A stretch of DNA of 64,000 nt from Gemmobacter lutimaris (GCF_003570715.1 NZ_QXXQ01000006.1:1-64000), one strand, 5' to 3'; positions 16,501 through 25,939 are shown, numbered from the stretch's first letter. Program-made: numbers and translations. The notes: generated from the letters alone by a model not told the origin.

Positions 16501-17796
16501 TCAGGCCAGCATCATCATCGGATTTTCGAGGTTCTCGATCAGCGCCTTGAGGAACTCGGCCCCCAGCGCGCCGTCGATCACCCGGTGATCCACCGACAGC
16601 GTCATCGACATCATGGTGGCCACCACGATTTCGCCTGCCTTGTTGACCACCGGCTTCTTCACCCCCGCGCCAACCGCGAGGATCGAGCCATGCGGCGGGT
16701 TGATCACGGCGTCGAAATTCTCGACCCCCATCATCCCGAGGTTGGAAATCGCGAAGCTGCCGCCCTGATATTCATGCGGGGCCAGCTTCTTCGATTTCGC
16801 GCGCGCCGCCAGATCCTTCATCTCGGCCGAAAGGGCCGACAGCGATTTCTTGTCGGCATCCTTCAGAACCGGGGTGAACAGGCCGCCGTCGATGGCCACG
16901 GCCACCGCCACATCCGAGGGCTTCATCTTCAGAATGCGGTCGCCCGCCCAGACCGCATTGCAATCCGGCACCTTTTGCAGCGCCAGCGCCGAGGCCTTGA
17001 TGATGAAGTCATTGACGCTCAGCTTCACCCCGCGCCCTTCCAGCGACTTGTTCAACTGCTCGCGGAAGGCCATCAGCGTATCAAGCTGCACTTCGCGGCG
17101 CAGGTAGAAATGCGGGATGGTCTGCTTGGCTTCGGTCAGGCGCGCGGCGATGGTGCGGCGCATCCCGTCCAGCGGCACTTCCTCATAGGCGCGGTCGGCA
17201 TAGAGCTTCTTGACCGCATCCGCCGAAGGCGCCGCCGGGGCAGGTGCCGCAGCCGGGGCCGCCGCAGGAGCAGCGGTTGCGACCGGGGCGGCGGCTTTCG
17301 GGGCCGCCGTGGCGCCCTCGACATCCGCCTTCACGATGCGTCCATGCGGGCCGGAGCCCTTGACCGAGGTCAGATCCAGCCCCTTTTCCGCCGCGATGCG
17401 ACGGGCCAGCGGTGAAGCAAAGACCCGCGCACCGCCCGAAGCGACCGGCGCCGCCGGGGCAGGTGCCGCTGCAGCGGGCGGGGTGGCCGGGGCCGCAGGC
17501 GCCGCACTTTCGGCCTTGGGGGCGGGTGCCGCAGCAGCGGCCGAGGCATCCTCGCCTTCCTCCAGCAGCACGGCGATCGGGGTATTCACCTTCACCCCCG
17601 CGCTGCCTTCCGCGATCAGGATCTTGCCGATCACGCCTTCATCCACGGCCTCGAATTCCATCGTGGCCTTGTCGGTTTCGATCTCGGCCAGAACCTGACC
17701 GGATTTCACCTCGTCGCCTTCCTTCACCAGCCATTTGGCCAGCGTGCCCTCTTCCATCGTGGGCGAAAGCGCGGGCATCAGAACCTGGATTGCCAT
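16501..17796 (-). CDS. pdhC: Pyruvate dehydrogenase E2, acetyltransferase
   Basis: A 431-residue dihydrolipoamide acetyltransferase forming the PDH core. It has an N-terminal lipoyl domain with the lipoylated lysine in [11 protein letters not shown] (K43), an Ala/Pro-rich linker, a peripheral subunit-binding domain ([30 protein letters not shown]), a second linker, and the catalytic domain with [10 protein letters not shown] (H404, D408). It transfers acetyl groups to CoA. Last gene of the pdhA-pdhB-pdhC operon; no E3 gene is visible here. Confidence 0.96.
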   Translation of the reverse strand: MAIQVLMPALSPTMEEGTLAKWLVKEGDEVKSGQVLAEIETDKATMEFEAVDEGVIGKILIAEGSAGVKVNTPIAVLLEEGEDASAAAAAPAPKAESAAPAAPATPPAAAAPAPAAPVASGGARVFASPLARRIAAEKGLDLTSVKGSGPHGRIVKADVEGATAAPKAAAPVATAAPAAAPAAAPAPAAPSADAVKKLYADRAYEEVPLDGMRRTIAARLTEAKQTIPHFYLRREVQLDTLMAFREQLNKSLEGRGVKLSVNDFIIKASALALQKVPDCNAVWAGDRILKMKPSDVAVAVAIDGGLFTPVLKDADKKSLSALSAEMKDLAARAKSKKLAPHEYQGGSFAISNLGMMGVENFDAVINPPHGSILAVGAGVKKPVVNKAGEIVVATMMSMTLSVDHRVIDGALGAEFLKALIENLENPMMMLA

Positions 17797-17804
17797 GTCA
17801 CACC

Positions 17805-19172
17805 TCAGCGATAGCAGACGGATTTCACGGCATCGACCACTTCGGCGGTCGTCACCAGCGCAAGTTTCTCAAGGTTTGCCGCATAGGGCATCGGCACATC
17901 CTTGCCACAGAGGTTGATCACCGGCGCGTCCAGATAATCGAAGGCGCGCTGCATGATGACCGACGAGATATGGTTGCCGATGGAGCCCACGGGGAAGCCT
18001 TCCTCGACCGTGACGCAGCGGTTGGTCTTCATGACCGAAGCCAGCACCGTGTCATAGTCGATGGGGCGCAGGGTGCGCAGGTCGATCACCTCGGCGCTGA
18101 TGCCCTCGGCGGCAAGCTTGTCGGCGGCCTCCAGCGCATAAGTCATGCCGATGCCGAAGCTGACGATGGTGACATCCGTGCCCTCGCGCCAGATCCGGGC
18201 CTTGCCGAAGGGGATGGTGAAATCCGCCATATCCGGCACTTCGAAGGATTTGCCGTAAAGGATCTCGTTTTCCAGGAACACCACCGGGTTCGGATCACGG
18301 ATCGCCTGCTTCAGCAGACCTTTCGCATCGGCTGCCGAATAGGGCATCACCACTTTCATGCCGGGGATCGCCGCATACCAGGCCGCGTAATCCTGACTGT
18401 GCTGCGCGCCCACGCGCGCCGCCGCGCCATTCGGGCCACGGAACACGATGGGGCAACCGAGCTGACCGCCGGACATGTAATTGGTCTTGGCGGCCGAGTT
18501 GATCAGATGGTCGATCGCCTGCATGGCGAAGTTGAAGGTCATGAACTCGACAATCGGGTTCAACCCGCCCCAGGCGGCGCCCACGGCGATGCCGGCAAAG
18601 CCGTGTTCGGTGATCGGCGTGTCGATCACGCGCTTGGGGCCGAATTCGTCCAGCAGGCCCTGGCTGATCTTGTAGGCGCCCTGATATTCGCCGACTTCCT
18701 CGCCCATCAGGAACACGTTGCCATTGCCGCGCATTTCCTCGGCCATGGCTTCGCGCAGTGCCTCGCGCACGGTCATGGTCTTCATCGGCGTGCCTTCGGC
18801 CCAGTCGGGCGAGGCCTTGGAGACGACCGAGACCGGCGCCTTGGGTTCCGCCGGGGCCGATGCAGCGGCGGCGGGTGCCGCAGCGGCCGCCGCCGGGGCA
18901 GGGGCCGCGACGGCGGCATCGGCGCTTTCGCCTTCCTCCACCAGCACGGCGATCGGGGTGTTCACCTTCACGCCGGCGCTGCCTTCGGCCACCAGGATCT
19001 TGCCGATGATCCCCTCATCGACCGCCTCGAATTCCATCGTGGCCTTGTCGGTCTCGATCTCGGCGATGATCTGGCCGGATTTGACCACATCGCCCTCTTT
19101 CACCAGCCATTTGGCCAGCGTGCCTTCCTCCATGGTCGGAGAAAGCGCGGGCATAAGAACTTGAATTGCCAT
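17805..19172 (-). CDS. pdhB: Pyruvate dehydrogenase E1 beta with lipoyl domain
   Basis: 455 residues, longer than a plain E1 beta because an N-terminal lipoyl domain ([12 protein letters not shown]43) and Ala-rich linker are fused to it. This fusion is usual in alphaproteobacteria. The first 80 residues are nearly identical to those of PdhC, which suggests exchange or duplication of the domain. The E1 beta part contains [32 protein letters not shown] and RPIDYDTVL. It completes the thiamine-diphosphate site with PdhA. Eight bases separate it from pdhC. Confidence 0.96.
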   Translation of the reverse strand: MAIQVLMPALSPTMEEGTLAKWLVKEGDVVKSGQIIAEIETDKATMEFEAVDEGIIGKILVAEGSAGVKVNTPIAVLVEEGESADAAVAAPAPAAAAAAPAAAASAPAEPKAPVSVVSKASPDWAEGTPMKTMTVREALREAMAEEMRGNGNVFLMGEEVGEYQGAYKISQGLLDEFGPKRVIDTPITEHGFAGIAVGAAWGGLNPIVEFMTFNFAMQAIDHLINSAAKTNYMSGGQLGCPIVFRGPNGAAARVGAQHSQDYAAWYAAIPGMKVVMPYSAADAKGLLKQAIRDPNPVVFLENEILYGKSFEVPDMADFTIPFGKARIWREGTDVTIVSFGIGMTYALEAADKLAAEGISAEVIDLRTLRPIDYDTVLASVMKTNRCVTVEEGFPVGSIGNHISSVIMQRAFDYLDAPVINLCGKDVPMPYAANLEKLALVTTAEVVDAVKSVCYR

Positions 19173-19182
19173 GTCTTTCCCC

Positions 19183-20172
19183 TCAGGCGTAGATGTCGGT
19201 GTAAAGCTCGGAAAGCGCCGGTTCCGGGCTTTCCTTGGAGAATTCGGCCGCCTCGTTCACGATGGCCTTGATCTCCTTGTCGATGGCCTTCAGCTCGTCT
19301 TCGGAGGCAAGACCCCCCTGCGTCAGCAGATCGCGGACATGCTCGATGCAGTCCTTTTCGGTCTTGATCTTCTCGACCTCTTCGCGGGTCCGGTATTTCG
19401 CCGGGTCCGACATCGAATGGCCGCGATAGCGATAGGTCATCATTTCAAGGATATACGGTCCCTTGCCCGCGCGGCAGTGTGCCACGGCCTTTTCGGCCGC
19501 CGCCTTCACCGCCAGCACATCCATACCGTCCACCTGTTCGCCCGGAATGCCATACGCCTCGCCCCGGCCGTAAAGCGTGACCGATTTGGTCGCACGCTTC
19601 ATGCTGGTGCCCATGGCATACTGGTTGTTCTCGATGACGAAGATCACCGGCAGGTTCCACAGCTCGGCCATGTTGTAGGTCTCGTAGACCTGACCCTGGT
19701 TCGCCGCACCATCGCCAAAATAGGTGAAGGTGACGTTGTCATTGCCTTTATACCAGTCCGAGAAGGCAAGCCCGGCGCCCAGCGGCACCTGCGCGCCCAC
19801 GATGCCATGCCCGCCGTAGAAATGCTTCTCGCGGCTGAACATGTGCATGGAGCCGCCCTTGCCCTTGGAATAGCCACCCTCGCGCCCGGTCAGTTCGGCC
19901 ATCACGCCCTTGGGGTCCATGCCGCAGGCCAGCATATGCCCGTGATCGCGGTAAGAGGTCAGGCGCTTGTCGCCGTCCTTGGTGGCCGCTTCCAGCCCCA
20001 CGACCACGGCTTCCTGTCCGATATACAGGTGGCAGAAGCCGCCGATCAGACCCATGCCGTAAAGCTGCCCCGCCTTCTCCTCGAAGCGGCGGATCAGCAG
20101 CATCTCGCGGTAATATTTCAGAAGTTCCTCTTTCGAGACATTGGGTCTCTCAGGTGCCTTCTTGGTGGCCAT
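19183..20172 (-). CDS. pdhA: Pyruvate dehydrogenase E1 alpha
   Basis: A 329-residue E1 alpha subunit, which with PdhB decarboxylates pyruvate using thiamine diphosphate. The TPP motif runs from [17 protein letters not shown] to VIENN. The phosphorylation-loop-like region [11 protein letters not shown] and the N-terminal [12 protein letters not shown] are family features. It is the first gene of the operon; 10 bases separate it from pdhB. An operator-like palindrome lies about 25 bases upstream of the start. Confidence 0.96.
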   Translation of the reverse strand: MATKKAPERPNVSKEELLKYYREMLLIRRFEEKAGQLYGMGLIGGFCHLYIGQEAVVVGLEAATKDGDKRLTSYRDHGHMLACGMDPKGVMAELTGREGGYSKGKGGSMHMFSREKHFYGGHGIVGAQVPLGAGLAFSDWYKGNDNVTFTYFGDGAANQGQVYETYNMAELWNLPVIFVIENNQYAMGTSMKRATKSVTLYGRGEAYGIPGEQVDGMDVLAVKAAAEKAVAHCRAGKGPYILEMMTYRYRGHSMSDPAKYRTREEVEKIKTEKDCIEHVRDLLTQGGLASEDELKAIDKEIKAIVNEAAEFSKESPEPALSELYTDIYA

Positions 20173-20196
20173 GCGGCTCCCTCCCGGTTGGCAAAA

Positions 20197-20214
20197 TAGT
20201 TCAGCGTTAAACTA
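20197..20214 (-). promoter_or_regulatory. Palindromic operator-like site before pdhA
   Basis: TAGTTCAGCGTTAAACTA is an 18-base inverted repeat with 14 of 18 positions symmetric. It lies 25 bases upstream of the pdhA start in an AT-rich promoter region. A pyruvate- or redox-responsive regulator could bind here. I do not recognise the site, so the regulator is open. Confidence 0.45.
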
Positions 20215-20338
20215 TCTGCACATTATCGGAAAAATAAGGCGTCTGGCAAGAAAAACCCTCGCCGCGTTGCAGCGTGTTTTTCGCTGTATCCCCGACGGAT
20301 TCTGCCGCAGACTGTGCCTGCGCAACAGGAGGAAGCCA

Positions 20339-20746
20339 ATGCCGATCACTGTCGAAGCCATGGTCCGGGCACCGCTGGAAACTGTCTGGCGCTGCTGGAC
20401 GACGCCCGAGGACATCATGGCCTGGAATGCCGCCTCGGATGACTGGCACACCACGGCGGCCGAGGTCGATCTTCGGCCCGGCGGCAAGTTCCGGTCGCGG
20501 ATGGAGGCGAAGGACGGCAGCATGGGCTTCGATTTCGAGGGCGACTATACCGAAGTGGAGCCGATGCGGCGCATTGTGGCGGTGTTCGGGGGGCGTGCGC
20601 TGGAGGTCAGCTTTGCCGAAACCCCGCAAGGCGTGCGGGTGACCGAGGTCTTCGACCCCGAAACCACGCATCCCGAGGAAATGCAGCGTCAGGGCTGGCA
20701 GGCGATTCTTGACCGCTTCGCCCGGCATGCCGAGGCGCAGGCCTAG
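20339..20746 (+). CDS. SRPBCC (AHSA1-like) family protein
   Basis: A 135-residue protein of the START-like SRPBCC fold, AHSA1/activator-of-Hsp90 C-terminal type. Visible features are the N-terminal strand and helix MPITVEAMVRAPLETVWRCW, DDWHTTAAEVDLRPGGKF and the C-terminal helix HPEEMQRQGWQAILDRFA. Members bind hydrophobic ligands; the ligand here is unknown. AGGAGGA precedes ATG 20339. It is transcribed away from pdhA and converges on ftsB, sharing the CTAG at its stop. Confidence 0.85.
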   Translation: MPITVEAMVRAPLETVWRCWTTPEDIMAWNAASDDWHTTAAEVDLRPGGKFRSRMEAKDGSMGFDFEGDYTEVEPMRRIVAVFGGRALEVSFAETPQGVRVTEVFDPETTHPEEMQRQGWQAILDRFARHAEAQA

Positions 20747-21039
20747 CGGATCACCAGTTCGTCGGCGCGCACATAGCCCAGCACGTCGCGCAACTGTTCA
20801 TCCAGCAGGTCGAGATCCAGATAGGCATCAGACAGGCGCAGCGTGCGGTTTTGCAATTCGGCCAGTTCGGCGCGCAGCCGGTCGCGTTCTGCAATCAGCG
20901 CCTCTGCCTCGGCATTGATCTGCACGCGGCGGAACACGCCGTAGTCGCCCTGCACGGCGGCAAAGGTGAAATAACCCCCCAGCGTCAGCGCCAAAGCGAA
21001 GATCATCAGACTGCCGATGGAGGGGCGGTGCGGGTTCAT
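20743..21039 (-). CDS. ftsB: Septum formation initiator (FtsB/DivIC-like)
   Basis: A 98-residue protein with a short cytoplasmic N-terminus, one transmembrane helix (SLMIFALALTLGGYFTFAAV) and a periplasmic coiled coil (AEAEALIAERDRLRAELAEL), the layout of FtsB. It helps link FtsL/FtsQ in the divisome. A DivIC/FtsB gene next to pdhA is a common alphaproteobacterial arrangement. Start chosen at ATG 21039 because the upstream residues lack family character. Its stop codon overlaps that of the SRPBCC gene in the palindrome CTAG. Confidence 0.85.
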   Translation of the reverse strand: MNPHRPSIGSLMIFALALTLGGYFTFAAVQGDYGVFRRVQINAEAEALIAERDRLRAELAELQNRTLRLSDAYLDLDLLDEQLRDVLGYVRADELVIR

Positions 21040-21370
21040 GGTCGATCTGCCTCGTCCCTTCTCGTTTGGCGGAAGGGTTCGGCCAATATGGCACAGCCGA
21101 ATCAGCATGTGAATCGCTGTCCTCCGGTCGGGGCGTGACTGTTGCAACCGTCCCACAGCCGAATCGGCGGCCCTCGGTCAGGCTGCATTGTTCCCATGAT
21201 CCGCGCGATTGCGGTGTGCCGGGAAGGATTGTTGCGATGGGCGCAAGCTATCGCATCAAAAAAGAACTGAATAATCAAAGGCATCTGGCACAATTCTTGA
21301 CCCGGTGACCGGCTCCGAATTAACATTTCGTTAACTTTTTCGGCCATGCGCCTCAAACGGAGTATCTGTA
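21040..21370. promoter_or_regulatory. Divergent promoter region, ftsB / RTX gene
   Basis: A 331-base gap between divergent genes. It holds a 12-base direct repeat CACAGCCGAATC (21092-21103 and 21154-21165), an AT-rich segment (21250-21345) and a consensus CtrA box. No credible coding sequence is seen. Confidence 0.5.
21320..21334 (+). promoter_or_regulatory. Candidate CtrA binding site
   Basis: TTAACATTTCGTTAA is an exact match to the CtrA consensus TTAA-N7-TTAA. It lies 36 bases upstream of the RTX start at 21371, where it would overlap a promoter. CtrA is the alphaproteobacterial response regulator that in Rhodobacterales controls motility and GTA genes. Confidence 0.65.
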
Positions 21371-22246
21371 ATGGTCACGCTTACAACGACCAGTTTCATC
21401 AAGCGCGGGCTAGATTTGTCCCGTTATTATGACGCCGAATTCGGGGTGCCCAATACCGAAGACCCGACTGCGGTGACGCTTCGGCTTGGCGGTAACCGCG
21501 TGGCACTGACCGGCGATTACACGATCAACAGCGCCGAGGATGCGACCGGCACTGTCAATGGCATGGATCTTCAGGTTCTGGGCAACCCGGTGGTCCGTAT
21601 CCGGGGCGTCGATCTGGATGCGGCGACTGTGGTGGATGCGCTGTCGGGTGCAGGCGGGCGCGAGACCTTCCGCTTCATCTTTGGCGCCGAGGACCGTATG
21701 ACCGGCTCGTCCTTCCGCGATTACATCTATGGTTTCGGCGGTGATGATACGATCCGTGGCCTTGCGGGCAACGATACGCTGCACGGCGGTCTTGGCAATG
21801 ACCTGATCCGCGGCGACGCCGGTTTCGACAGCCTGCGCGGAGATGCGGGCAATGACACCATGCTGGGCGGTTTCGGTGACGACACGCTCATGGGTGGCAA
21901 GGGCCGTGACATGCTGATGGGCAATGGCGGCGATGACATGCTGGACGGGGGGCGCGGCAATGACCGTCTGCGCGGTGGCGGCGGGGCCGACAGCTTCGTC
22001 TTTGGTGAAAACAACGGCAATGACGTGATCGGCGACATGACAGCCGACGATTCCATCTATCTTGCCGCGTCACGCTGGGAGGGGATGGAGAATGCAGGCG
22101 ATCTGCTCGACACCTATGCGCGGGTGCAGGGTGAGGACATTGTGATCGACTTTGGCCGCGATTCCATCCGGGTGCTGAACTGGACCGACATGGATGCGCT
22201 GGCCGATCGCCTGCGCACGCTTGCCGACGATACACCGATGGGCTGA
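21371..22246 (+). CDS. RTX-type calcium-binding protein 1
   Basis: A 291-residue acidic protein without a Sec signal. Residues ~1-110 are of unknown fold. Residues ~115-215 hold about nine glycine-rich nonapeptides of the form GGxGxDxLx (GFGGDDTIRG, GLAGNDTLHG, GGFGDDTLMG, GGRGNDRLRG) that bind Ca2+ in a parallel beta-roll. The C-terminal ~70 residues (SFVFGENNGNDVIGDMTADD) are like the secretion-signal region of type I substrates. It is probably exported and folds outside the cell. No type I transporter lies in the window. A CtrA box precedes it. Confidence 0.8.
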   Translation: MVTLTTTSFIKRGLDLSRYYDAEFGVPNTEDPTAVTLRLGGNRVALTGDYTINSAEDATGTVNGMDLQVLGNPVVRIRGVDLDAATVVDALSGAGGRETFRFIFGAEDRMTGSSFRDYIYGFGGDDTIRGLAGNDTLHGGLGNDLIRGDAGFDSLRGDAGNDTMLGGFGDDTLMGGKGRDMLMGNGGDDMLDGGRGNDRLRGGGGADSFVFGENNGNDVIGDMTADDSIYLAASRWEGMENAGDLLDTYARVQGEDIVIDFGRDSIRVLNWTDMDALADRLRTLADDTPMG

Positions 22247-22265
22247 ATGCCCTGCAAACGGTAAC

Positions 22266-22287
22266 GGCCCGCCCTTCGGGGCGGGCC
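22266..22287. terminator. Bidirectional terminator between RTX genes 1 and 2
   Basis: GGCCCGCCC (22266-22274) pairs with GGGCGGGCC (22279-22287) around a TTCG tetraloop. It sits between two convergent genes. The T-run is short, so termination may be incomplete. Confidence 0.7.
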
Positions 22288-22295
22288 TTCTGCTG

Positions 22296-23372
22296 TCAGG
22301 CGAAGCCGAACAGGAAATGGCTTTCATCCAGTGCTTCTGCCTTTGTGTGCAGCACGAAGGAAATGCGCCCGGCATCGCCATCGGCGATGTCCACCCGCCA
22401 GCCGTTCGCCACCTTGCGCAATTGCCAGCCGTCTTCCAGCCCGGCGTCGCGGCCCTCCCAGTCCAGACCGAACAGCGTCAGCTCCACCCTGTCCTCGGCG
22501 GCGCGGAAGTCGCGCACATGGCCCAGCCCGGCATCCGTCATGCTGGCGAATTTCGCATGTGACAGGAAGACGAAGACATCCTCGCCCGCACCGCCCCGCA
22601 CATTGTCGCCGCCCGACACATAAATCCGGTCGTCGCCAGAGCCGCCATAGACCCTGTCGGCGCCCTTTTCACCGTTGAGCGTGTCGTCGCCCCCCAGACC
22701 TGACAGCGTATCATTTCCGCCGCGTGCCAGCATGAAATCGTCGCCCCGCGTGCCCACGCGGTCATTGGCGGCTTTGGTCCCCCTCCAGTCCAGCCCCGGC
22801 TCGGCGGTGGCGGGCAGATTGAAGCCCGGCTTGTCGATCAGTTGCACATTCTTTGTGGTCAGCGCGCCCGGCAGCACGTTCTTCACAAGGATCTTGTAGA
22901 CATTGCCGCCCGCATCCTCGGCGGTGATCAGCGTATCCTTGCCTTTGCGCTGGAACGAGAACCCGTCCGACAGGTCGCCATCGCGGTCCTTCCATTTGAA
23001 ATCGAAATTCGCCAGTTGCAGGACGTCGTGATTGGCGCCCTTGGCGGTGAAATCGGTGATGACCGAACTGTTCGACGGCAGGCGCTGATCGTATTTGATC
23101 CCCACCACCTCGAAGAAGTCGAAGCCCGAGCCACCGCTGAGCGTATCCGACCCCAGAATGGTCAGCGTGTCATGGCCCGCACCGCCATACAGCTTGTCGT
23201 TGCCGCGGTTGCCGTCGAGGATGTCATTGCCGCCCGCGCCATACAGCGTGTCGTTGCCATCCATGCCGAAATACTGGTCAGCACCCTTGGTGCCGTTCTT
23301 TTTCTCGCTGCGGTCCGTGCCCTGCCAGACATTCGGAAAAGTGGGGAAATTGGGGAAGCCCGTAAGCGCCAT
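22296..23372 (-). CDS. RTX-type calcium-binding protein 2
   Basis: A 358-residue protein. After MALTGFPNFPTFPNVWQGTD come two beta-roll blocks: residues ~28-90 (GMDGNDTLYGAGGNDILDG, GGAGHDTLTI) and ~225-300 (GRGGNDTLSG-like units, GGSGDDRIYV, GGAGEDVFVF). Between them is a globular part beginning EVVGIKYDQRLPSNSSVI. The C-terminus (VRDFRAAEDRVELTLFGLD) is like other type I substrates. Start at ATG 23372 was chosen because upstream codons read through the pgk terminator. Probably secreted, function unknown. Confidence 0.75.
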   Translation of the reverse strand: MALTGFPNFPTFPNVWQGTDRSEKKNGTKGADQYFGMDGNDTLYGAGGNDILDGNRGNDKLYGGAGHDTLTILGSDTLSGGSGFDFFEVVGIKYDQRLPSNSSVITDFTAKGANHDVLQLANFDFKWKDRDGDLSDGFSFQRKGKDTLITAEDAGGNVYKILVKNVLPGALTTKNVQLIDKPGFNLPATAEPGLDWRGTKAANDRVGTRGDDFMLARGGNDTLSGLGGDDTLNGEKGADRVYGGSGDDRIYVSGGDNVRGGAGEDVFVFLSHAKFASMTDAGLGHVRDFRAAEDRVELTLFGLDWEGRDAGLEDGWQLRKVANGWRVDIADGDAGRISFVLHTKAEALDESHFLFGFA

Positions 23373-23396
23373 GGCGATGCCCTGAATATCGATTCG

Positions 23397-23425
23397 AAAA
23401 AAGCCCCGCCGGTCATCGGCGGGGC
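23397..23425 (-). terminator. Rho-independent terminator of pgk
   Basis: On the minus strand GCCCCGCCG pairs with CGGCGGGGC around a 5-nt loop and is followed by TTTTTT (23397-23402). It lies 80 bases past the pgk stop and 25 bases before the RTX 2 start. Confidence 0.85.
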
Positions 23426-23507
23426 CTGATCGAAGTGCTGGCGCAAGTGCCCCCGTCCTGTCAATCACCCGAACAGGGGGCACCCGAGCAGGGGGGCGAC
23501 AGGGGCA

Positions 23508-24695
23508 TCACATCAGCGCGGCGACGCCGGGCAGCTCCTTGCCCTCCATCCATTCAAGAAAGGCGCCCCCGGCGGTGGAGATGAAGCTGAAGTCGCCCGC
23601 AGCCCCCGCCTTGTTCAGCGCCGCCACCGTATCGCCGCCCCCGGCCACCGAGACCAGCTTGCCCGCCTTTGTCAGCGCGGCCACCGAACGCGCAGCGGCA
23701 TTGGTCGCGGTATCGAAAGGCTCGATTTCAAAGGCGCCCAACGGGCCGTTCCAGATCAGCGTTTTCGCATCCGCGAACACGGTCTCCAACGCCGCCACCG
23801 TCGCGGGGCCCGCGTCGAGGATCATCGCATCGGCCGGACAGGCATCCACGGCCACGGTTTCATTCGCGGCCCCCGCCTTGAATTCGCGTGCGACCACCAC
23901 GTCCAGCGGCAGGTGGATGGTGCAGCCCGCCGCCCCGGCCTTGGCCATGATGGCACGGGCGGTCTCGGCCATGTCGCGTTCGGCGAGGCTCTTGCCGACC
24001 TCGGTGCCCTTGGCCACGAGGAAGGTATTGGCCATGCCGCCGCCGATCACCAGATGATCGACCTTCGAGACAAGGTTGCCCAGCAGGTCAAGCTTGGTCG
24101 AAACCTTGGCGCCGCCCACCACGGCCACCACTGGCCGTACCGGCTTGCCAAGCGCGGATTCCAGCGCGCGCAGCTCCGCCTCCATCAACCGGCCTGCGGC
24201 GGCGGGCAGCAGATGCGCGATCCCCGCGGTCGAGGCATGGGCCCGGTGCGCGGCGGAAAAGGCGTCATTCACAAAGACATCGCCCAGCGCCGCCATGGCC
24301 TTGGCCAGATCGGCGTCATTCTTTTCCTCGCCGGCATGGAAGCGGGTGTTCTCCAGCAGCACCACATCGCCGGGGCTGGCGGCATCAATCGCGGCCTTCG
24401 CCACATCGCCCACGCAATCGGCGGCAAAGACCACCTTGCAACCCAGCGCCTGCGCCAGCGCGTCTTGCACATGGCCAAGGCTCATCTCAGGCACGACCTT
24501 GCCCTTCGGCCGGTCGAAATGCGCCAGCAGCACGACCTTGCCGCCCCTGGCCTGAATATCCTTCACCGTGGGCACGATCTTCTCGATCCGGGTCGCGTCG
24601 GTCACCACACCGTTTTCCATCGGGACGTTGATGTCCACGCGGGTCAGCACGGTCTTGCCGGCCAGATCCATGTCGTCGAGTGTCTTCCAAGCCAT
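23508..24695 (-). CDS. pgk: Phosphoglycerate kinase
   Basis: A 395-residue glycolytic kinase interconverting 1,3-bisphosphoglycerate and 3-phosphoglycerate with ADP/ATP. Family features are [12 protein letters not shown] and HFDRPKGK at the N-terminal substrate domain, [27 protein letters not shown], and the C-terminal nucleotide site with [13 protein letters not shown] and [20 protein letters not shown]. Single gene with its own terminator; the next gene upstream is a divergent cyclophilin. Confidence 0.97.
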   Translation of the reverse strand: MAWKTLDDMDLAGKTVLTRVDINVPMENGVVTDATRIEKIVPTVKDIQARGGKVVLLAHFDRPKGKVVPEMSLGHVQDALAQALGCKVVFAADCVGDVAKAAIDAASPGDVVLLENTRFHAGEEKNDADLAKAMAALGDVFVNDAFSAAHRAHASTAGIAHLLPAAAGRLMEAELRALESALGKPVRPVVAVVGGAKVSTKLDLLGNLVSKVDHLVIGGGMANTFLVAKGTEVGKSLAERDMAETARAIMAKAGAAGCTIHLPLDVVVAREFKAGAANETVAVDACPADAMILDAGPATVAALETVFADAKTLIWNGPLGAFEIEPFDTATNAAARSVAALTKAGKLVSVAGGGDTVAALNKAGAAGDFSFISTAGGAFLEWMEGKELPGVAALM

Positions 24696-24829
24696 CAGAG
24701 CCTCCTCGCAAGCGGTTGCCCTTCTTTCCGCCGAAGCGGGCGCCGCGTCAACCGATCACGCGGGTTTGCCCTTTCCCTTGCGCGCCCGCGCCATTACCTT
24801 GCGCCCCGGATAGAAGGAGACCGACCGAG

Positions 24830-25339
24830 ATGGCCGAGATCAAAGACCCGGAAAACACCATCATCATGACGCTGAAGGACGGCGATGTGATGATCGCACT
24901 GCTGCCCGATGTCGCGCCCAAGCACAGCGAGCGCATGAAGGAACTGGCCCGCGCCGGTGCCTATGACAATGTCTGCTTCCACCGCGTGATCGAGGGCTTC
25001 ATGGCCCAGTCGGGCGATGTGGAAAACGGCAATATGGAAAACAATTTCAACCTGCGCCGTGCCGGCACGGGCGGTTCGGATCTGCCGGACCTTCCGGCCG
25101 AGTTTTCCAAGCTGCCGCATGACCGGGGCACGCTGGGCGCCGCCCGGTCGCAGAACCCGAATTCGGCCAACAGCCAGTTTTTCATCAACTTCAAGGACAA
25201 CCATTTCCTGAACGGCCAGTATACCGTTTACGGCCGGGTCATCTCGGGGATGGAACATGTCGACAAGATCATGCGTGGCGAGCCGCCGGCCAACCCGGAC
25301 CGCATGATCAAGGTCGTGGTGGCTGCCGATGTCGCCTAA
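24830..25339 (+). CDS. Cyclophilin-type peptidyl-prolyl isomerase, cytoplasmic
   Basis: A 169-residue cyclophilin (PpiB type) that catalyses cis-trans isomerisation of prolyl bonds. The active-site regions CFHRVIEGFMAQSGDV and NPNSANSQFFINF are present. No signal peptide, so cytoplasmic. AAGGAG precedes ATG 24830. It overlaps the next, periplasmic cyclophilin by 11 bases, and the two share much sequence, indicating tandem duplication. Confidence 0.95.
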   Translation: MAEIKDPENTIIMTLKDGDVMIALLPDVAPKHSERMKELARAGAYDNVCFHRVIEGFMAQSGDVENGNMENNFNLRRAGTGGSDLPDLPAEFSKLPHDRGTLGAARSQNPNSANSQFFINFKDNHFLNGQYTVYGRVISGMEHVDKIMRGEPPANPDRMIKVVVAADVA

Positions 25340-25892
25340 GGCCCTGATCGCGGCCCTGCTGCTGGCGGGCACCCCCGTTCTGGCCGAAACCGACGGGCCG
25401 GGCCCGAACCTCGTGATCGACGTCGATGGCCAGGCCAAGGGCGAGATCGTGGTGGACCTGCTGTCCGATGTGGCGCCCAAGCATGTGGCGCAGATCGTGG
25501 CGCTGGCCAAGGCGGGGGACTATGACGATGTGGTCTTCCACCGCGTCATCGACGGCTTCATGGCGCAGACCGGCGACGTGCAATACGGCAAGAATGGCGG
25601 CAGCGCGCAGGCCGGCATGGGTGGCTCGAACCTGCCCGACCTTCCGGCCGAGTTTTCCTCGGTGCCGTTCGATCGCGGCGTGGTCGGCATGGCGCGGTCG
25701 ATGGACCCGAATTCGGCCAACAGCCAGTTCTTCATCATGTTCGCCCCGGCGCCGCATCTGGACGGGCAATATACCGTCGTGGGCCGGGTGATCTCGGGCA
25801 TGGATGTGGTGGATGCGATCCGCAAGGGCGACGGCGCGAACGGTTCGGTCAGCACCCCGGACCGTATGGTGAAAGTCACCGTTCAGGAATGA
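25329..25892 (+). CDS. Cyclophilin-type peptidyl-prolyl isomerase, exported
   Basis: 187 residues, with an N-terminal signal peptide (MSPKALIAALLLAGTPVLA, cleavage after AxA-like VLA). The cyclophilin domain carries FHRVIDGFMAQTGDVQYG and MDPNSANSQFFIMFAPAPHLDG. It should act on envelope proteins in the periplasm. It overlaps the cytoplasmic paralogue by 11 bases and is followed by a strong terminator, so the two form a two-gene unit serving both compartments. Confidence 0.94.
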   Translation: MSPKALIAALLLAGTPVLAETDGPGPNLVIDVDGQAKGEIVVDLLSDVAPKHVAQIVALAKAGDYDDVVFHRVIDGFMAQTGDVQYGKNGGSAQAGMGGSNLPDLPAEFSSVPFDRGVVGMARSMDPNSANSQFFIMFAPAPHLDGQYTVVGRVISGMDVVDAIRKGDGANGSVSTPDRMVKVTVQE

Positions 25893-25914
25893 TCCGCCCG
25901 CAGGTGGATGACCG

Positions 25915-25939
25915 GGCGGCCCTTCGGGGCCGCCTTTTT
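25915..25939 (+). terminator. Rho-independent terminator after cyclophilins
   Basis: GGCGGCCC and GGGCCGCC form an 8-bp stem with a TTCG loop, followed by TTTTT (25935-25939). Confidence 0.9.
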
